Notes under the pieces: model-generated | The model's database searches: none | Told to the model about the DNA's origin: nothing | Seen by the model: the letters and a program-made list of their open reading frames with translations, nothing else | Shown here: piece after piece, positions 1 to 5,998 of the stretch | How the letters are laid out: each line of letters starts with the position of its first letter | Position numbering within the stretch: position 1 is the first letter of the stretch | DNA from: Candidatus Latescibacterota bacterium | GTDB taxonomy: Bacteria; Latescibacterota; MVCY01 | Assembly: GCA_030608245.1 (NCBI GenBank) | Contig: JAUWEO010000095.1 | Span: 1 to 6,967, forward strand | Direction: 5' to 3' | Length of the DNA: 6,967 bases | Made by a program: the position numbers and the translations under genes

Positions 1-467
1 AATGGCCTGGCGCCCTCTTTGTCAGCGAAAACCAGCCTAACTTCTGCTGCGGCTACCGCCCGGCCCAGATCAACTTCGATCCACCAATCCTCCAAATCGT
101 CCCTCGGGTCAGGACTCCAGCAAGTGTTGTAATCACCGTCTATAATCTTCCCAGCGTCCCATCTATTTGAACGAGCCTCTTTTATACCCCCGGTAACGGT
201 GTCCTTCTTAGCGATACTCCAGTGCTTAAACTGGTTTGCGTCCAGGCAAGCATTCAGGCTGTCCTTTCTGGTATGGAGACGGACAAGGCTCACCCTGCCG
301 TCGGCCTCCAGCTTTACAACTCCTTTGGGAAAAGTCCATTTATCCCACTGGGACTTCCGATATATGCGATAAGTGCCCGCTCGCACACTGCCAATACTCA
401 GAAAAGAGCTTAAACATAGCAATATGCCCAATGCCAGCGAATAACGGTATGATTTCAATCTCCCCAT
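1..467 (-). CDS. Secreted protein with discoidin (F5/8 type C)-like domain, 3' end beyond the window
   Basis: The minus frame is open from ATG at 467-465 to the window edge, giving 155 codons with no stop. A good Shine-Dalgarno, GAGGTG at 480-475, lies 7 nt before the start. Residues 1-30 look like a Sec signal peptide: basic MGRLKSYRYS, a hydrophobic LALGILLCLSSFLSIG core, then an SVRA cleavage site. Residues about 100-148 resemble a discoidin/F5-8C fold, with the pattern W-D-A-G-K-I-I-D-G-D-x-N-T-x-W-S followed by D-W-W-I-E-V-D-L-G-R and V-R-L-V-F. Such domains usually bind carbohydrate or surfaces and sit on large extracellular enzymes or adhesins. The catalytic or other domains, if any, lie outside the window. 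The exported location is well supported; the function is not known. Residues 31-95 are not recognised. Confidence 0.8.
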   Translation of the reverse strand, partial: MGRLKSYRYSLALGILLCLSSFLSIGSVRAGTYRIYRKSQWDKWTFPKGVVKLEADGRVSLVRLHTRKDSLNACLDANQFKHWSIAKKDTVTGGIKEARSNRWDAGKIIDGDYNTCWSPDPRDDLEDWWIEVDLGRAVAAAEVRLVFADKEGARP

Positions 468-497
468 TTATTCTCACCTCTTTTCGAGCCCAACTTT

Positions 498-520
498 GGG
501 CACGCACACCGGTGCGCCCC
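498..520. repeat. Short GC-rich hairpin repeat unit
   Basis: Arms cgcac (503-507) and gtgcg (512-516) close on a 4-nt loop. Outer ggg (498-500) and ccc (517-519) extend the stem across a 2-nt bulge. It reads as tag-taggggcgcaccggtgtg on the minus strand, a form I associate with dispersed intergenic repeats in uncultured bacteria (from memory, not searched). It sits just upstream of the discoidin gene Shine-Dalgarno and could also act as an mRNA structure there. It has no U-tract, so it is not a classical terminator. Confidence 0.5.
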
Positions 521-535
521 TACTAGAAACAAGGG

Positions 536-569
536 AATTGCTTCGTCGCTGACGCTCCTCGCAAATTGT
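536..569. repeat. Dispersed 'attgcttcgtcgc' repeat, copy A
   Basis: The 13 bases at 537-549 (attgcttcgtcgc) are exactly the reverse complement of 1628-1640, so the window holds two copies in opposite orientation. The following gctcctcgcaa matches what I remember of the right half of a widespread repeat ending in ...cgctcctcgcaatgac. This copy appears to be a half element. It lies between the FlgD-like remnant and the discoidin gene, in non-coding DNA. Confidence 0.6.
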
Positions 570-580
570 AAATGTCAAGT

Positions 581-796
581 TTAATAGACAACGGTTATTG
601 TCTGCACCTTCTTGAAAGCACCGGCATCGGTGTCGGCAGACACCTTGCAGATGTAAACCCCAGGAGGCACAAGACCACCATCATTATTGCTCCCATCCCA
701 CACCTCAGCATATCTGCCGGCCTGTTTTTTCGCCTGATGTCCCCATATTATTGAAAAATTAGCTTGCTTTTTCCTGCCCTTTGTGGTATATTCGTT
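581..796 (-). pseudogene. Start-less FlgD-like/C-terminal secretion-type tail
   Basis: A minus-strand frame of 71 codons ends at TAA 583-581 and is closed upstream by TAA 799-797. It has no plausible start codon with a ribosome site. Its end carries the hallmark A-G-R-Y-x-E-V-W-D-G, then G-G-L-V-P-P-G-V-Y-I-C-K-V and a final T-I-T-V-V-Y. This is the pattern of the FlgD immunoglobulin-like domain found at the C-terminus of large exported proteins in FCB-type and candidate phyla (often a sorting or anchoring tail). The recognisable part is about 725-584; codons near 796-740 look unrelated. The body of the parent gene is missing. A transposase fragment on the other strand lies immediately upstream, so truncation by an insertion followed by decay is the simple explanation. 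Confidence 0.7.
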
Positions 797-955
797 TTAA
801 ACTATCTCACCACAAGGGATTATGCTCAGGTTGTTAAAACCAGAAAGAAAGGGAGAATCGTTTCGGTAGAAACAAAGGTTATCTTTGGAGACCCCAAAAG
901 GATTGCTCAAAAGATAGCCAATTCTCCAGTGAGTAATTCTATCAATACAAGCTTC
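797..955 (+). pseudogene. Internal fragment of a DDE-type (IS1-like) transposase
   Basis: The plus frame contains D-Y-A-Q-V-V-K-T-R-K-K-G-R-I-V-S-V at 818-868, then T-K-V-I-F-G-D-P-K-R and S-P-V-S-N-S-I-N-T-S-F ending at 955. I recognise this as the middle of a transposase family often annotated IS1-like, in which S-x-x-N-T-S-F is normally followed by V-E-R and N-L-T-x-R-Q. Here the match stops exactly at F: the next codons read ASLVKSF within a gcttcgcttcgcttg direct repeat. The presumed catalytic glutamate and all of the C-terminus are therefore absent, and no N-terminal part is visible upstream. It is an inactive remnant. The family name is from memory; that it is transposase-derived is fairly secure. 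The start coordinate is approximate. Confidence 0.65.
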
Positions 956-965
956 GCTTCGCTTG

Positions 966-1463
966 TTAAGAGTTTTCTGAGAGTTTTTCACAAGAAATCT
1001 GTTTTAAACTCCCTGCTGCTGGATCGTGGCCGTTGAAAATCCCCCTGTGAAACCGAAGGGCAATGTCGCCCTGGTAACTATTCCAGTCCGTCTCATATGC
1101 CTCAACGGTCATGTTCCCGTCAATAGTGAGGGATATTTCAGCAGGACCAAGTATATTGCCCGGGTCCCCGTACAGACACCCAACGGTTACCTTTGTTCCA
1201 CCAGCAAGCGGCCCCTTGCTGATCTCGACCGCTCCCACCCCTGTCAGCTCAGCGTTGTCATCCATATTGAAATCGATTTCCCTCCGGCGGTCCTCGAAAA
1301 CGGCGTATATTCGCTGCTTGGTGCCGGGCCAGAGTCGACTATTGTTTACGAAATACAACCCCCCATCCTTGAAATGTGGCTCAGTGGGGCTGCCGCAGCC
1401 CAAAAAGGTCATGCCCACCAACCAGAAAACACCACCCAGCAAAAACGTCCTTAAATACCACAT
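966..1463 (-). CDS. Putative lipoprotein of unknown function
   Basis: From ATG 1463-1461 this gives 165 residues. Residues 1-22 form a hydrophobic signal with charge at R5, ending F-L-G before C23, followed by G-S-P-T-E-P, which is a plausible lipobox. The rest, beginning with G-G-L-Y-F-V-N-N, looks like a beta-rich exported domain (G-G-T-K-V-T-V-G; A-E-I-S-L-T-I-D-G) that I cannot assign. The frame stays open to an ATG at 1547, which would add 28 residues. I prefer the inner start because it puts the signal peptide at the N-terminus, and because a weak promoter (TTGACA 1522-1517, TATCCT 1501-1496, 15-nt spacer) lies between the two. No start has a strong Shine-Dalgarno. The 3' end is only about 10 nt from the transposase fragment, so the last residues (about SLKQISCEKLSENS) may be abnormal and the natural C-terminus lost. 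Confidence 0.6.
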   Translation of the reverse strand: MWYLRTFLLGGVFWLVGMTFLGCGSPTEPHFKDGGLYFVNNSRLWPGTKQRIYAVFEDRRREIDFNMDDNAELTGVGAVEISKGPLAGGTKVTVGCLYGDPGNILGPAEISLTIDGNMTVEAYETDWNSYQGDIALRFHRGIFNGHDPAAGSLKQISCEKLSENS

Positions 1464-1881
1464 TCCGAGATTTCTCTGTTTAGGATACATCACTAAGGAT
1501 AAAAATTTTTCGAGTTTGTCAAGCATTTTACTATGTATGGCGCGCATTTTTAAAATGACTTCTGATGTCTACTTAAAACCACTCCGCAAGAGAATTTCTG
1601 TGGGCTCCTGTTTACAGCGCAGGCTCCGCGACGAAGCAATCCCCTGATATTAAAGAGATTGCTTCGCTCCTTGCAGTCGCTCGCAATGACACTAAGAGAC
1701 GAAGATACGTACTTTTCGGACAAAAACTAATGCCTGTACTACTTCAACCGAAGCATTCTTCAGCAGCAGAATGTGCTGTGGCTTATCACTAACAGCATAG
1801 CCCGTAATGACACATCCTGAGAAGGAAGTTGTCAGCCCAATGTAAGCACTTCAACAGATAGAACATACGAAGCGATCTTTT
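1464..1881. other. Gene-poor stretch between regulator and lipoprotein
   Basis: I see no intact gene here. It contains the upstream region of the lipoprotein, repeat copy B (1628-1690) and about 190 nt downstream of the regulator stop. On the minus strand an open frame of about 50 codons covers roughly 1850-1693 (with S-D-K-P-Q-H-I-L-L-L-K-N-A-S-V-E-V-V-Q-A). It lacks a start codon and ribosome site, so at most it is a decayed gene fragment. No rho-independent terminator with a U-tract is evident after the regulator. Confidence 0.5.
1628..1690. repeat. Dispersed 'attgcttcgtcgc' repeat, copy B, with internal inverted repeat
   Basis: cgaagcaatc (1632-1641) and gattgcttcg (1657-1666) are perfect 10-bp inverted arms around a 15-nt loop. 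Flanking parts are gcgacg on the left and ctccttgcagtcgctcgcaatgac on the right (1667-1690). Read on the minus strand it begins gtcattgcgagcgactgcaa and continues ggagcgaagcaatc. That is the form of a widespread palindromic repeat in many uncultured bacteria (from memory). Bases 1628-1640 match copy A at 537-549 in reverse complement. Confidence 0.7.
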
Positions 1882-3018
1882 TTAGCAGCCGCATGACTTT
1901 CTGATCTTCAATTCAATGGGAACTATGATTTGCCTTTCCTGGCATTCTCCACCTTTAATCATTTGCAGAATCATCTCAGCTGCCCTTCTTCCCATCTCAT
2001 AGCCATCCTGGTGAACCGTGGTCAGTGGGGGAATAAGATTGGATGCACCGACGTCATCAAACCCTGCTATGGCCAAATCCTGGGAGATTCTTATGCCCAT
2101 TGCATGACAAACACTGTAAAATCCCGTAGCACAATAGTCGTTGTAGACGAACACTGCTTCTATGCCTTTATTTTCCTTTAAATACCTTTCTATTCGCCGC
2201 CTATATTGGGCCCAGTTGGCTAAGAAGTCATCTGGCACAGAGACATCTATGGGGTTTTCAGCCAAGGAGTCTTTCACTGCTATACCATAATCTTTTAAAG
2301 CTTGACAATACCCTCCAAATCTTGCAACAACCGATGTTATCCCAGCGTGTGGAGGAGCAAAAAACCCTATCTTCCTGTAGCCATGTTTGATAAAATGCTC
2401 TGTGATTTTGTACCCACCTCCATAGTTATCTGAAATGATTGAGCTTATCTCATATCCTTCCAGATATCTATCAACGAAAATAATGGGAAATCTATCCTCT
2501 CTCAGCTTTCGCAATGTCCGATTATCCACCTCACGGTCTGCTGGATAGAGGATAATTCCTTCCACTCCGTCCTTCCTGAGGGTCTTGATCTTCTCTTCTT
2601 CAACCGCCTCGTGTCTGTCAGAGTGAGAAAAGATCAGTTGAAATCCACTCTTGTAAAGAGTCTCTTCTATTCCCACAACTATTTGAGAGATCAGAGGGTC
2701 TCTAAGAAGCAAAACCACCACGCCAATAGATGGTTTTCCCTTAATAAGTGGAGAATTCTTAAGATTTCTGGGATCTTCGGCGAATGTTCCCTTCCCTTGG
2801 ATCTTAAATAGAATTCCTTGGTGGCAAAGATCATCCAAAGCCTTTCTGACAGTTGACCTGCTTATACCAAATCTCGATGACAACTCCCATTCCGAATGCA
2901 CCTTTTGATGGGGGTTAAAAAGACTCCTGTTAATTCCATCAATTATATATTTTTTGACCTGCTCGTAAAGTGGCTCTGGGCTTTTCTTGTCCAAAGCAAA
3001 TGACCTTCTACTTTCCAT
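1882..3018 (-). CDS. GntR-LacI chimeric transcriptional regulator (AraR-like)
   Basis: 378 residues. Residues about 15-80 are a GntR winged helix: P-L-Y-E-Q-V-K-K-Y-I, then S-E-W-E-L-S-S-R-F-G-I-S-R-S-T-V-R-K-A-L with the recognition helix about 51-64, and wing G-I-L-F-K-I-Q-G-K-G-T-F. Residues about 96-378 are a LacI/periplasmic-binding-protein sensor: G-V-V-V-L-L start, V-E-G-I-I-L-Y-P, A-V-F-V-Y-N-D, A-I-A-G-F-D-D-V, P-P-L-T-T-V-H-Q-D, and the typical I-R-K-S-C end. This domain order is that of AraR-type repressors, which release DNA on binding a sugar or sugar derivative. The effector cannot be read from the sequence. The start is ATG 3018 with AGGGG shortly before it. Its promoter carries two palindromes (separate entries), so autoregulation is likely. 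No transport or sugar-catabolic genes adjoin it; its targets are either elsewhere or lost. Confidence 0.92.
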   Translation of the reverse strand: MESRRSFALDKKSPEPLYEQVKKYIIDGINRSLFNPHQKVHSEWELSSRFGISRSTVRKALDDLCHQGILFKIQGKGTFAEDPRNLKNSPLIKGKPSIGVVVLLLRDPLISQIVVGIEETLYKSGFQLIFSHSDRHEAVEEEKIKTLRKDGVEGIILYPADREVDNRTLRKLREDRFPIIFVDRYLEGYEISSIISDNYGGGYKITEHFIKHGYRKIGFFAPPHAGITSVVARFGGYCQALKDYGIAVKDSLAENPIDVSVPDDFLANWAQYRRRIERYLKENKGIEAVFVYNDYCATGFYSVCHAMGIRISQDLAIAGFDDVGASNLIPPLTTVHQDGYEMGRRAAEMILQMIKGGECQERQIIVPIELKIRKSCGC

Positions 3019-3071
3019 TTTAACCCCTGACTTGACAGGATCTTATCTCACAGAAGAATTAAATTGTTGTT

Positions 3072-3087
3072 ACTTGTACATACAAGT
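3072..3087. promoter_or_regulatory. Operator-like palindrome downstream of regulator promoter
   Basis: acttgta-ca-tacaagt has perfect 7-bp arms with a 2-bp centre. It falls at about +3 to +18 of the expected transcript of the GntR-LacI gene. It is close to the Bacillus AraR operator form as I remember it (ATTTGTACGTACAAAT), matching the TTGTA...TACAA core, the 16-bp length and the symmetry. It is very probably the binding site of the neighbouring regulator. Confidence 0.75.
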
Positions 3088-3096
3088 TCAATAAAA

Positions 3097-3125
3097 AATC
3101 TAAACAAACCGGAATGGTTTGTCAA
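3097..3125 (-). promoter_or_regulatory. Sigma70-type promoter of the GntR-LacI regulator
   Basis: On the minus strand, -35 TTGACA (3125-3120, 6/6) is followed by a 17-nt spacer and -10 TAGATT (3102-3097, 4/6). The predicted start is near 3090, leaving a 5' UTR of about 70 nt before ATG 3018. Both palindromes lie on or next to it. Confidence 0.65.
3104..3122. promoter_or_regulatory. Operator-like palindrome in the promoter spacer
   Basis: acaaacc-ggaat-ggtttgt has perfect 7-bp arms with a 5-bp centre. It occupies almost the whole interval between the -35 and -10 boxes, where a bound repressor would block polymerase. Its half-site differs from the 3072-3087 palindrome, so it may be a second site for the same protein or a site for another one. 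Confidence 0.55.
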
Positions 3126-3229
3126 GCAAAAAAGATAAGAAACTTTTTAACTTTCGCTAAGAATAACCAGTACTACACCAAGAATTAACAACATAGGAAT
3201 CAAAAAAATAGTAATGATTCTGTCAAAAG

Positions 3230-3455
3230 ATGATCGTTTTGAGAGGAGGTAAGACTTCGCTGAGAGAGATAGACGAGGTGAAACTGCGAAGGGCTAAAGA
3301 AGTAGTAGAGGCATCCCGGGGAAAGAAGCTGTTCTTGGTTGATCGGGTGCCAGAGGAGATATTTGCCCGGGAGATCGTAAAACTGAGCCAGCGTAAAGGC
3401 AAGCCGGCACTTGCTGAGGAATGCTTCCCAAAAGCCGTTCTTAACCGGTCACTAA
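3230..3455 (+). pseudogene. 5' fragment of an unrecognised gene
   Basis: From ATG 3230 the plus frame has coding-like composition for about 75 codons, with many charged amphipathic stretches (V-K-L-R-R-A-K-E-V-V-E-A; K-L-F-L-V-D-R-V-P-E-E-I-F-A-R-E-I-V-K-L). It rises abruptly in GC from the AT-rich DNA before it. After about 3452 the same frame (open to 3616) only runs antisense through the lipoprotein gene and loses that character. I read this as the start of a gene cut off by a rearrangement. I do not recognise the family. There is no ribosome site before ATG 3230; an AGGAGG at 3243-3248 lies inside the frame with no start codon properly spaced after it. Confidence 0.4.
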
Positions 3456-3973
3456 ATACGCCTGATACTCAACGGGCAGTGTTGGTTTTCAAGGTTGGCA
3501 AAGTACACTTCAAGTATAACATTTCCGCCAATACGAAATGTTACACTTGCATTCCGAAGCAGAGAAGGCACCATTTCGTTGAGTGTTACCTTCACGCCCT
3601 TTCCACTTCCTATTAGTTTACCTGTAAGGTCAGTAGATATGCCTTGAATATAATTCCAGTTAAGAATATCCTCTCCTTTTATGCCAAGCTCCTTTATCAA
3701 CTGCTCAGACTCACTGTACTCAAGAGGAAATATAAATTTCTCGATGGGATCCCATCCCTGTATTTCAATGACAATCTTCAGGTATCCCTTCCTGCTATAA
3801 GGCCAGGATCGGGATGAGAGGTCAAGTTTGATGAATATTCTGCCGTCACGGGAACCGGGTTGAGTGCTACGGGTACAACTGGTTGCCCAGCAGAGCACCA
3901 GAATAAAGAGGAGGGAAAGCAGTCTTGGGCCTGATCTCTCTCCTATCCTGTTTGGGCTGCAATATTTTTTCAT
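3452..3973 (-). CDS. Putative lipoprotein of unknown function
   Basis: From ATG 3973-3971 this gives 173 residues. The basic N-terminus (MKKYCSPNRIGERSGPR) is followed by the hydrophobic LLSLLFILVLCWA and T-S-C33, a plausible though non-canonical lipobox (A-T-S-C). The mature part starts T-R-S-T-Q-P-G and continues as a mixed alpha/beta domain containing F-I-K-L-D-L-S-S-R-S-W-P, E-Q-L-I-K-E-L-G-I-K-G-E-D-I and a beta-rich end (A-S-V-T-F-R-I-G-G-N-V-I-L-E-V-Y-F). I cannot assign it. An ATG at 3991 would add six residues but has no ribosome site; a purine-rich GGGGGA lies 10 nt before the chosen start. It starts about 80 nt after the phosphatase gene on the same strand and could be co-transcribed with it. 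Its 3' end meets the plus-strand fragment head-on. Confidence 0.65.
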   Translation of the reverse strand: MKKYCSPNRIGERSGPRLLSLLFILVLCWATSCTRSTQPGSRDGRIFIKLDLSSRSWPYSRKGYLKIVIEIQGWDPIEKFIFPLEYSESEQLIKELGIKGEDILNWNYIQGISTDLTGKLIGSGKGVKVTLNEMVPSLLRNASVTFRIGGNVILEVYFANLENQHCPLSIRRI

Positions 3974-4052
3974 AAGACCCAATTCCCCCATACTGTGAGT
4001 GTATTTTAGTCAGCAAATCATTAGGAAGGTCTAAGAGCGGATAAGCCAGGTG

Positions 4053-4493
4053 TCATCTGGGGGGTTCTGCAGCGAATTGCAGGACAAACTCTCTCTGGGC
4101 AAAGTTCTCTGAGGTCCCAATCCTATCTATAGCCTGCTTGGCATCTACCCCCTTGTTTGTCAAATAGAGGGCCAACATTAAACCGGTTCTGCCCAGACCA
4201 GCAGCACAGTGGACAAGAACCGGTTTGTGCCTTTTGTTGATCTGTTCCTCCGTGAATTTCAAGAACTCCTTTGCCTGCTGTGGAGTCGGGACACCGCCAT
4301 CTTCAACAGGTAGAACCAGGTGTTCGATCCCCCTTTGCTTAAGTGCAAGGGAAAACTTTGAGGAAAGTCCTTCCAAAGAGACAACAGCCCTTATCCCCTG
4401 TCGATATAACCAATCTATGTCTGGTTTCTCTGCGGGTTTAGCAGACCCAGCGATTTTGCCTTTCTCTATCCACCTAAAGGTCGACTTAATCAT
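4053..4493 (-). CDS. DUSP23/VHZ-like protein-tyrosine or dual-specificity phosphatase
   Basis: 146 residues, about the size of the minimal cysteine phosphatases (human DUSP23, archaeal PTPs). The signature V-H-C-A-A-G-L-G-R-T-G places the nucleophile at C96 and the phosphate-binding arginine at R102. D65 in L-P-V-E-D-G-G-V-P-T is the likely general acid. The start F-R-W-I-E-K-G-K-I-A-G-S-A-K-P and the end S-E-N-F-A-Q-R-E-F-V-L-Q-F follow the DUSP23 pattern. It has no signal or membrane segment, so it is cytosolic. The start ATG (4493-4491) overlaps the prfA stop as ATGA, which implies translational coupling. It would remove phosphate from Tyr, Ser/Thr or another phospho-substrate; the substrate is unknown. 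Sugar-phosphate or nucleotide-type substrates cannot be excluded. Confidence 0.92.
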   Translation of the reverse strand: MIKSTFRWIEKGKIAGSAKPAEKPDIDWLYRQGIRAVVSLEGLSSKFSLALKQRGIEHLVLPVEDGGVPTPQQAKEFLKFTEEQINKRHKPVLVHCAAGLGRTGLMLALYLTNKGVDAKQAIDRIGTSENFAQREFVLQFAAEPPR

Positions 4494-5587
4494 CGGCCTT
4501 CCGTTGTTTCCAGGGCAGCTTCTCTTTTCTCTGCCCGATCAGCCATTTGTAAAGCGGTGATAAGCTCATCCATAGTTCCTTGGAGTATCTGATCCAATTT
4601 ATGCAGGGTGAGGTTTATTCTGTGGTCAGTTACTCTGTTCTGGGGAAAATTGTAGGTTCGTACTTTGGCGCTGCGATCTCCGGAGCCCACCTGCAGTTTT
4701 CTGTCTTGGGATATCTCTTCCTCTAATTCTCTTTGGACTTTGTCCTGAAGTCTGGCCCGCAGTATTTGAAGGGCCTTGGCCTTGTTCTTATGCTGTGATC
4801 TTTCATCCTGACATTGGACTACCAGCCCGGTAGGAATGTGGGTTATTCTGACCGCTGAATCGGTGGTATTGACGCCCTGTCCTCCCGGTCCAGAGGAATG
4901 AAAGACCTCTATTTTCAGCTCATCGGGATTGAGTTGGACTTCAACCTCTGGTACCTCCAGCAAAACAGCCACTGAGGATGCTGAAGTGTGAATTCTGCCG
5001 CCGGACTCAGTGACTGGCACGCGCTGCACCCGGTGGATACCACTCTCATACCTAAGTTTTCCGTAGACCCTCTTGCCCGAAACGGCGAAAATAACCTCCT
5101 TGAATCCACCTAAGCTGGTAGGAGCGGAGCTTAAGGGATCAATTTGCCAACCCTGCCGATCAGCATACCGGCAATACATCCGGTAGAGATCGCCAGCGAA
5201 CAGGCTGGCCTCGTCTCCACCTGTGCCGGCCCGGATCTCCATTATACAGTTCTTCGCATCGTTGGGATCTTTGGGAACCAGAAGTTCCTGTAATTGCTCC
5301 AGAAGTCCCTCTTTTTCTCCCCTTAACTCCTGGATCTCTGCCTTTGCCAGTTCCACCAGCTCGGCATCTTCAGAACCATTGGACTGGTTGAGAATCTTCT
5401 CTGCCTCTTGAAAATCTTTCAGCACAGCTTTGTAACGGCGGTAGAGGACCACGGCCTCGCCCAATTCGTCGTGCTCTTTGGCCAGGCCACGATATCGCTC
5501 CCTCTGTTTCATTATTCGGGAGTCGGTTAGAAGTCGCTCTACTTCTGAGTATCGGTTCTCTATCTCCTCCAGCTTGTCAGACAACAT
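4490..5587 (-). CDS. prfA: Peptide chain release factor 1
   Basis: 365 residues, full length for RF1, which reads UAA and UAG and triggers peptide release on the ribosome. The coiled N-terminal domain covers about 1-105. G-T-G-G-D-E-A is at 121-127. The stop-codon recognition motif is P191-V192-T193 (PxT of RF1, so not RF2, which has SPF), followed by E-S-G-G-R-I-H-T-S. The catalytic G-G-Q is at 235-237 within S-S-G-P-G-G-Q-G-V-N-T. R-T-Y-N-F-P-Q-N-R-V-T-D-H-R is at 310-323. Start ATG 5587 follows AAGGGTG with 4-5 nt spacing. It is separated from rpmE by 177 nt and overlaps the phosphatase gene by 4 nt. All key residues are present. Confidence 0.97.
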   Translation of the reverse strand: MLSDKLEEIENRYSEVERLLTDSRIMKQRERYRGLAKEHDELGEAVVLYRRYKAVLKDFQEAEKILNQSNGSEDAELVELAKAEIQELRGEKEGLLEQLQELLVPKDPNDAKNCIMEIRAGTGGDEASLFAGDLYRMYCRYADRQGWQIDPLSSAPTSLGGFKEVIFAVSGKRVYGKLRYESGIHRVQRVPVTESGGRIHTSASSVAVLLEVPEVEVQLNPDELKIEVFHSSGPGGQGVNTTDSAVRITHIPTGLVVQCQDERSQHKNKAKALQILRARLQDKVQRELEEEISQDRKLQVGSGDRSAKVRTYNFPQNRVTDHRINLTLHKLDQILQGTMDELITALQMADRAEKREAALETTEGR

Positions 5588-5764
5588 ATTTCACCCTTTT
5601 GCTTGCCTACCAGAAATGATTTATGCCCAGGCTCCGATAGCCAAAATGAACCAAATTCGATTGACTCGCAAAAAGTCCGAGATGCTCCCTTTCTCTTGAG
5701 AACTTCTTACGAGCGGATTGCATTTATGGCCTTTGGGATTTCGTAGTTGAGACTTATAAACAAA

Positions 5765-5998
5765 CTATTTTTCTGTTTGGTTTTCTGAAGCCTTATTCTG
5801 GGATAAACCATATTTTCTCTGGAATTTCTCCACCCTCCCAGCGCTGTCCACCAACTTCTGGGTACCAGTGTAAAAAGGATGGCATTTCGAGCATATCTCC
5901 ACTCGCAGGTTCTTTACCGTGGACCTGGTCTTAATCGAATTACCGCAACTGCAGGTAATGACAGCGTCTTCGTATTTGGGATGGATATCTTTCTTCAA
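5765..5998 (-). CDS. rpmE: 50S ribosomal protein L31 (zinc-ribbon form)
   Basis: 77 residues. It starts with the family M-K-K-D-I-H-P-K-Y and holds T-C-S-C-G (C16, C18) and I-C-S-K-C-H-P-F-Y-T-G (C36, C39). Four cysteines are therefore present for a zinc ribbon, the C+ type used when zinc is sufficient. The start codon is TTG (5998-5996), with AAGGAG at 6014-6009 ten nt before it. A two-codon ATG-AGT-TAA sits between them but touches the ribosome site. The charged C-terminal tail (A-S-E-N-Q-T-E-K) extends past the core, as is common. It lies 75 nt after rpmA. Confidence 0.95.
   Translation of the reverse strand: MKKDIHPKYEDAVITCSCGNSIKTRSTVKNLRVEICSKCHPFYTGTQKLVDSAGRVEKFQRKYGLSQNKASENQTEK

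Noticed and set aside
797..991. Minus-strand frame of 64 codons
   Set aside because: It is the antisense of the transposase fragment and has no ribosome site.
1026..1454. Second plus-strand frame over the same lipoprotein
   Set aside because: Also an antisense shadow, with no ribosome site or recognisable motif.
1111..1647. Long plus-strand frame of 178 codons
   Set aside because: Antisense shadow of the lipoprotein gene, rich in Pro/Ser/Lys with no family pattern; the minus frame has a signal peptide and better composition.
498..1690. CRISPR-like array
   Set aside because: The repeats are two inverted copies plus a different hairpin, with no regular spacing and no cas genes.
3197..3220. 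gaatca/tgattc inverted repeat upstream of the plus-strand fragment
   Set aside because: 6-bp AT-rich arms in AT-rich DNA are easily due to chance.
4046..4060. ccag...ctgg stem at the end of the phosphatase gene as a terminator
   Set aside because: Only 4 bp and no U-tract.
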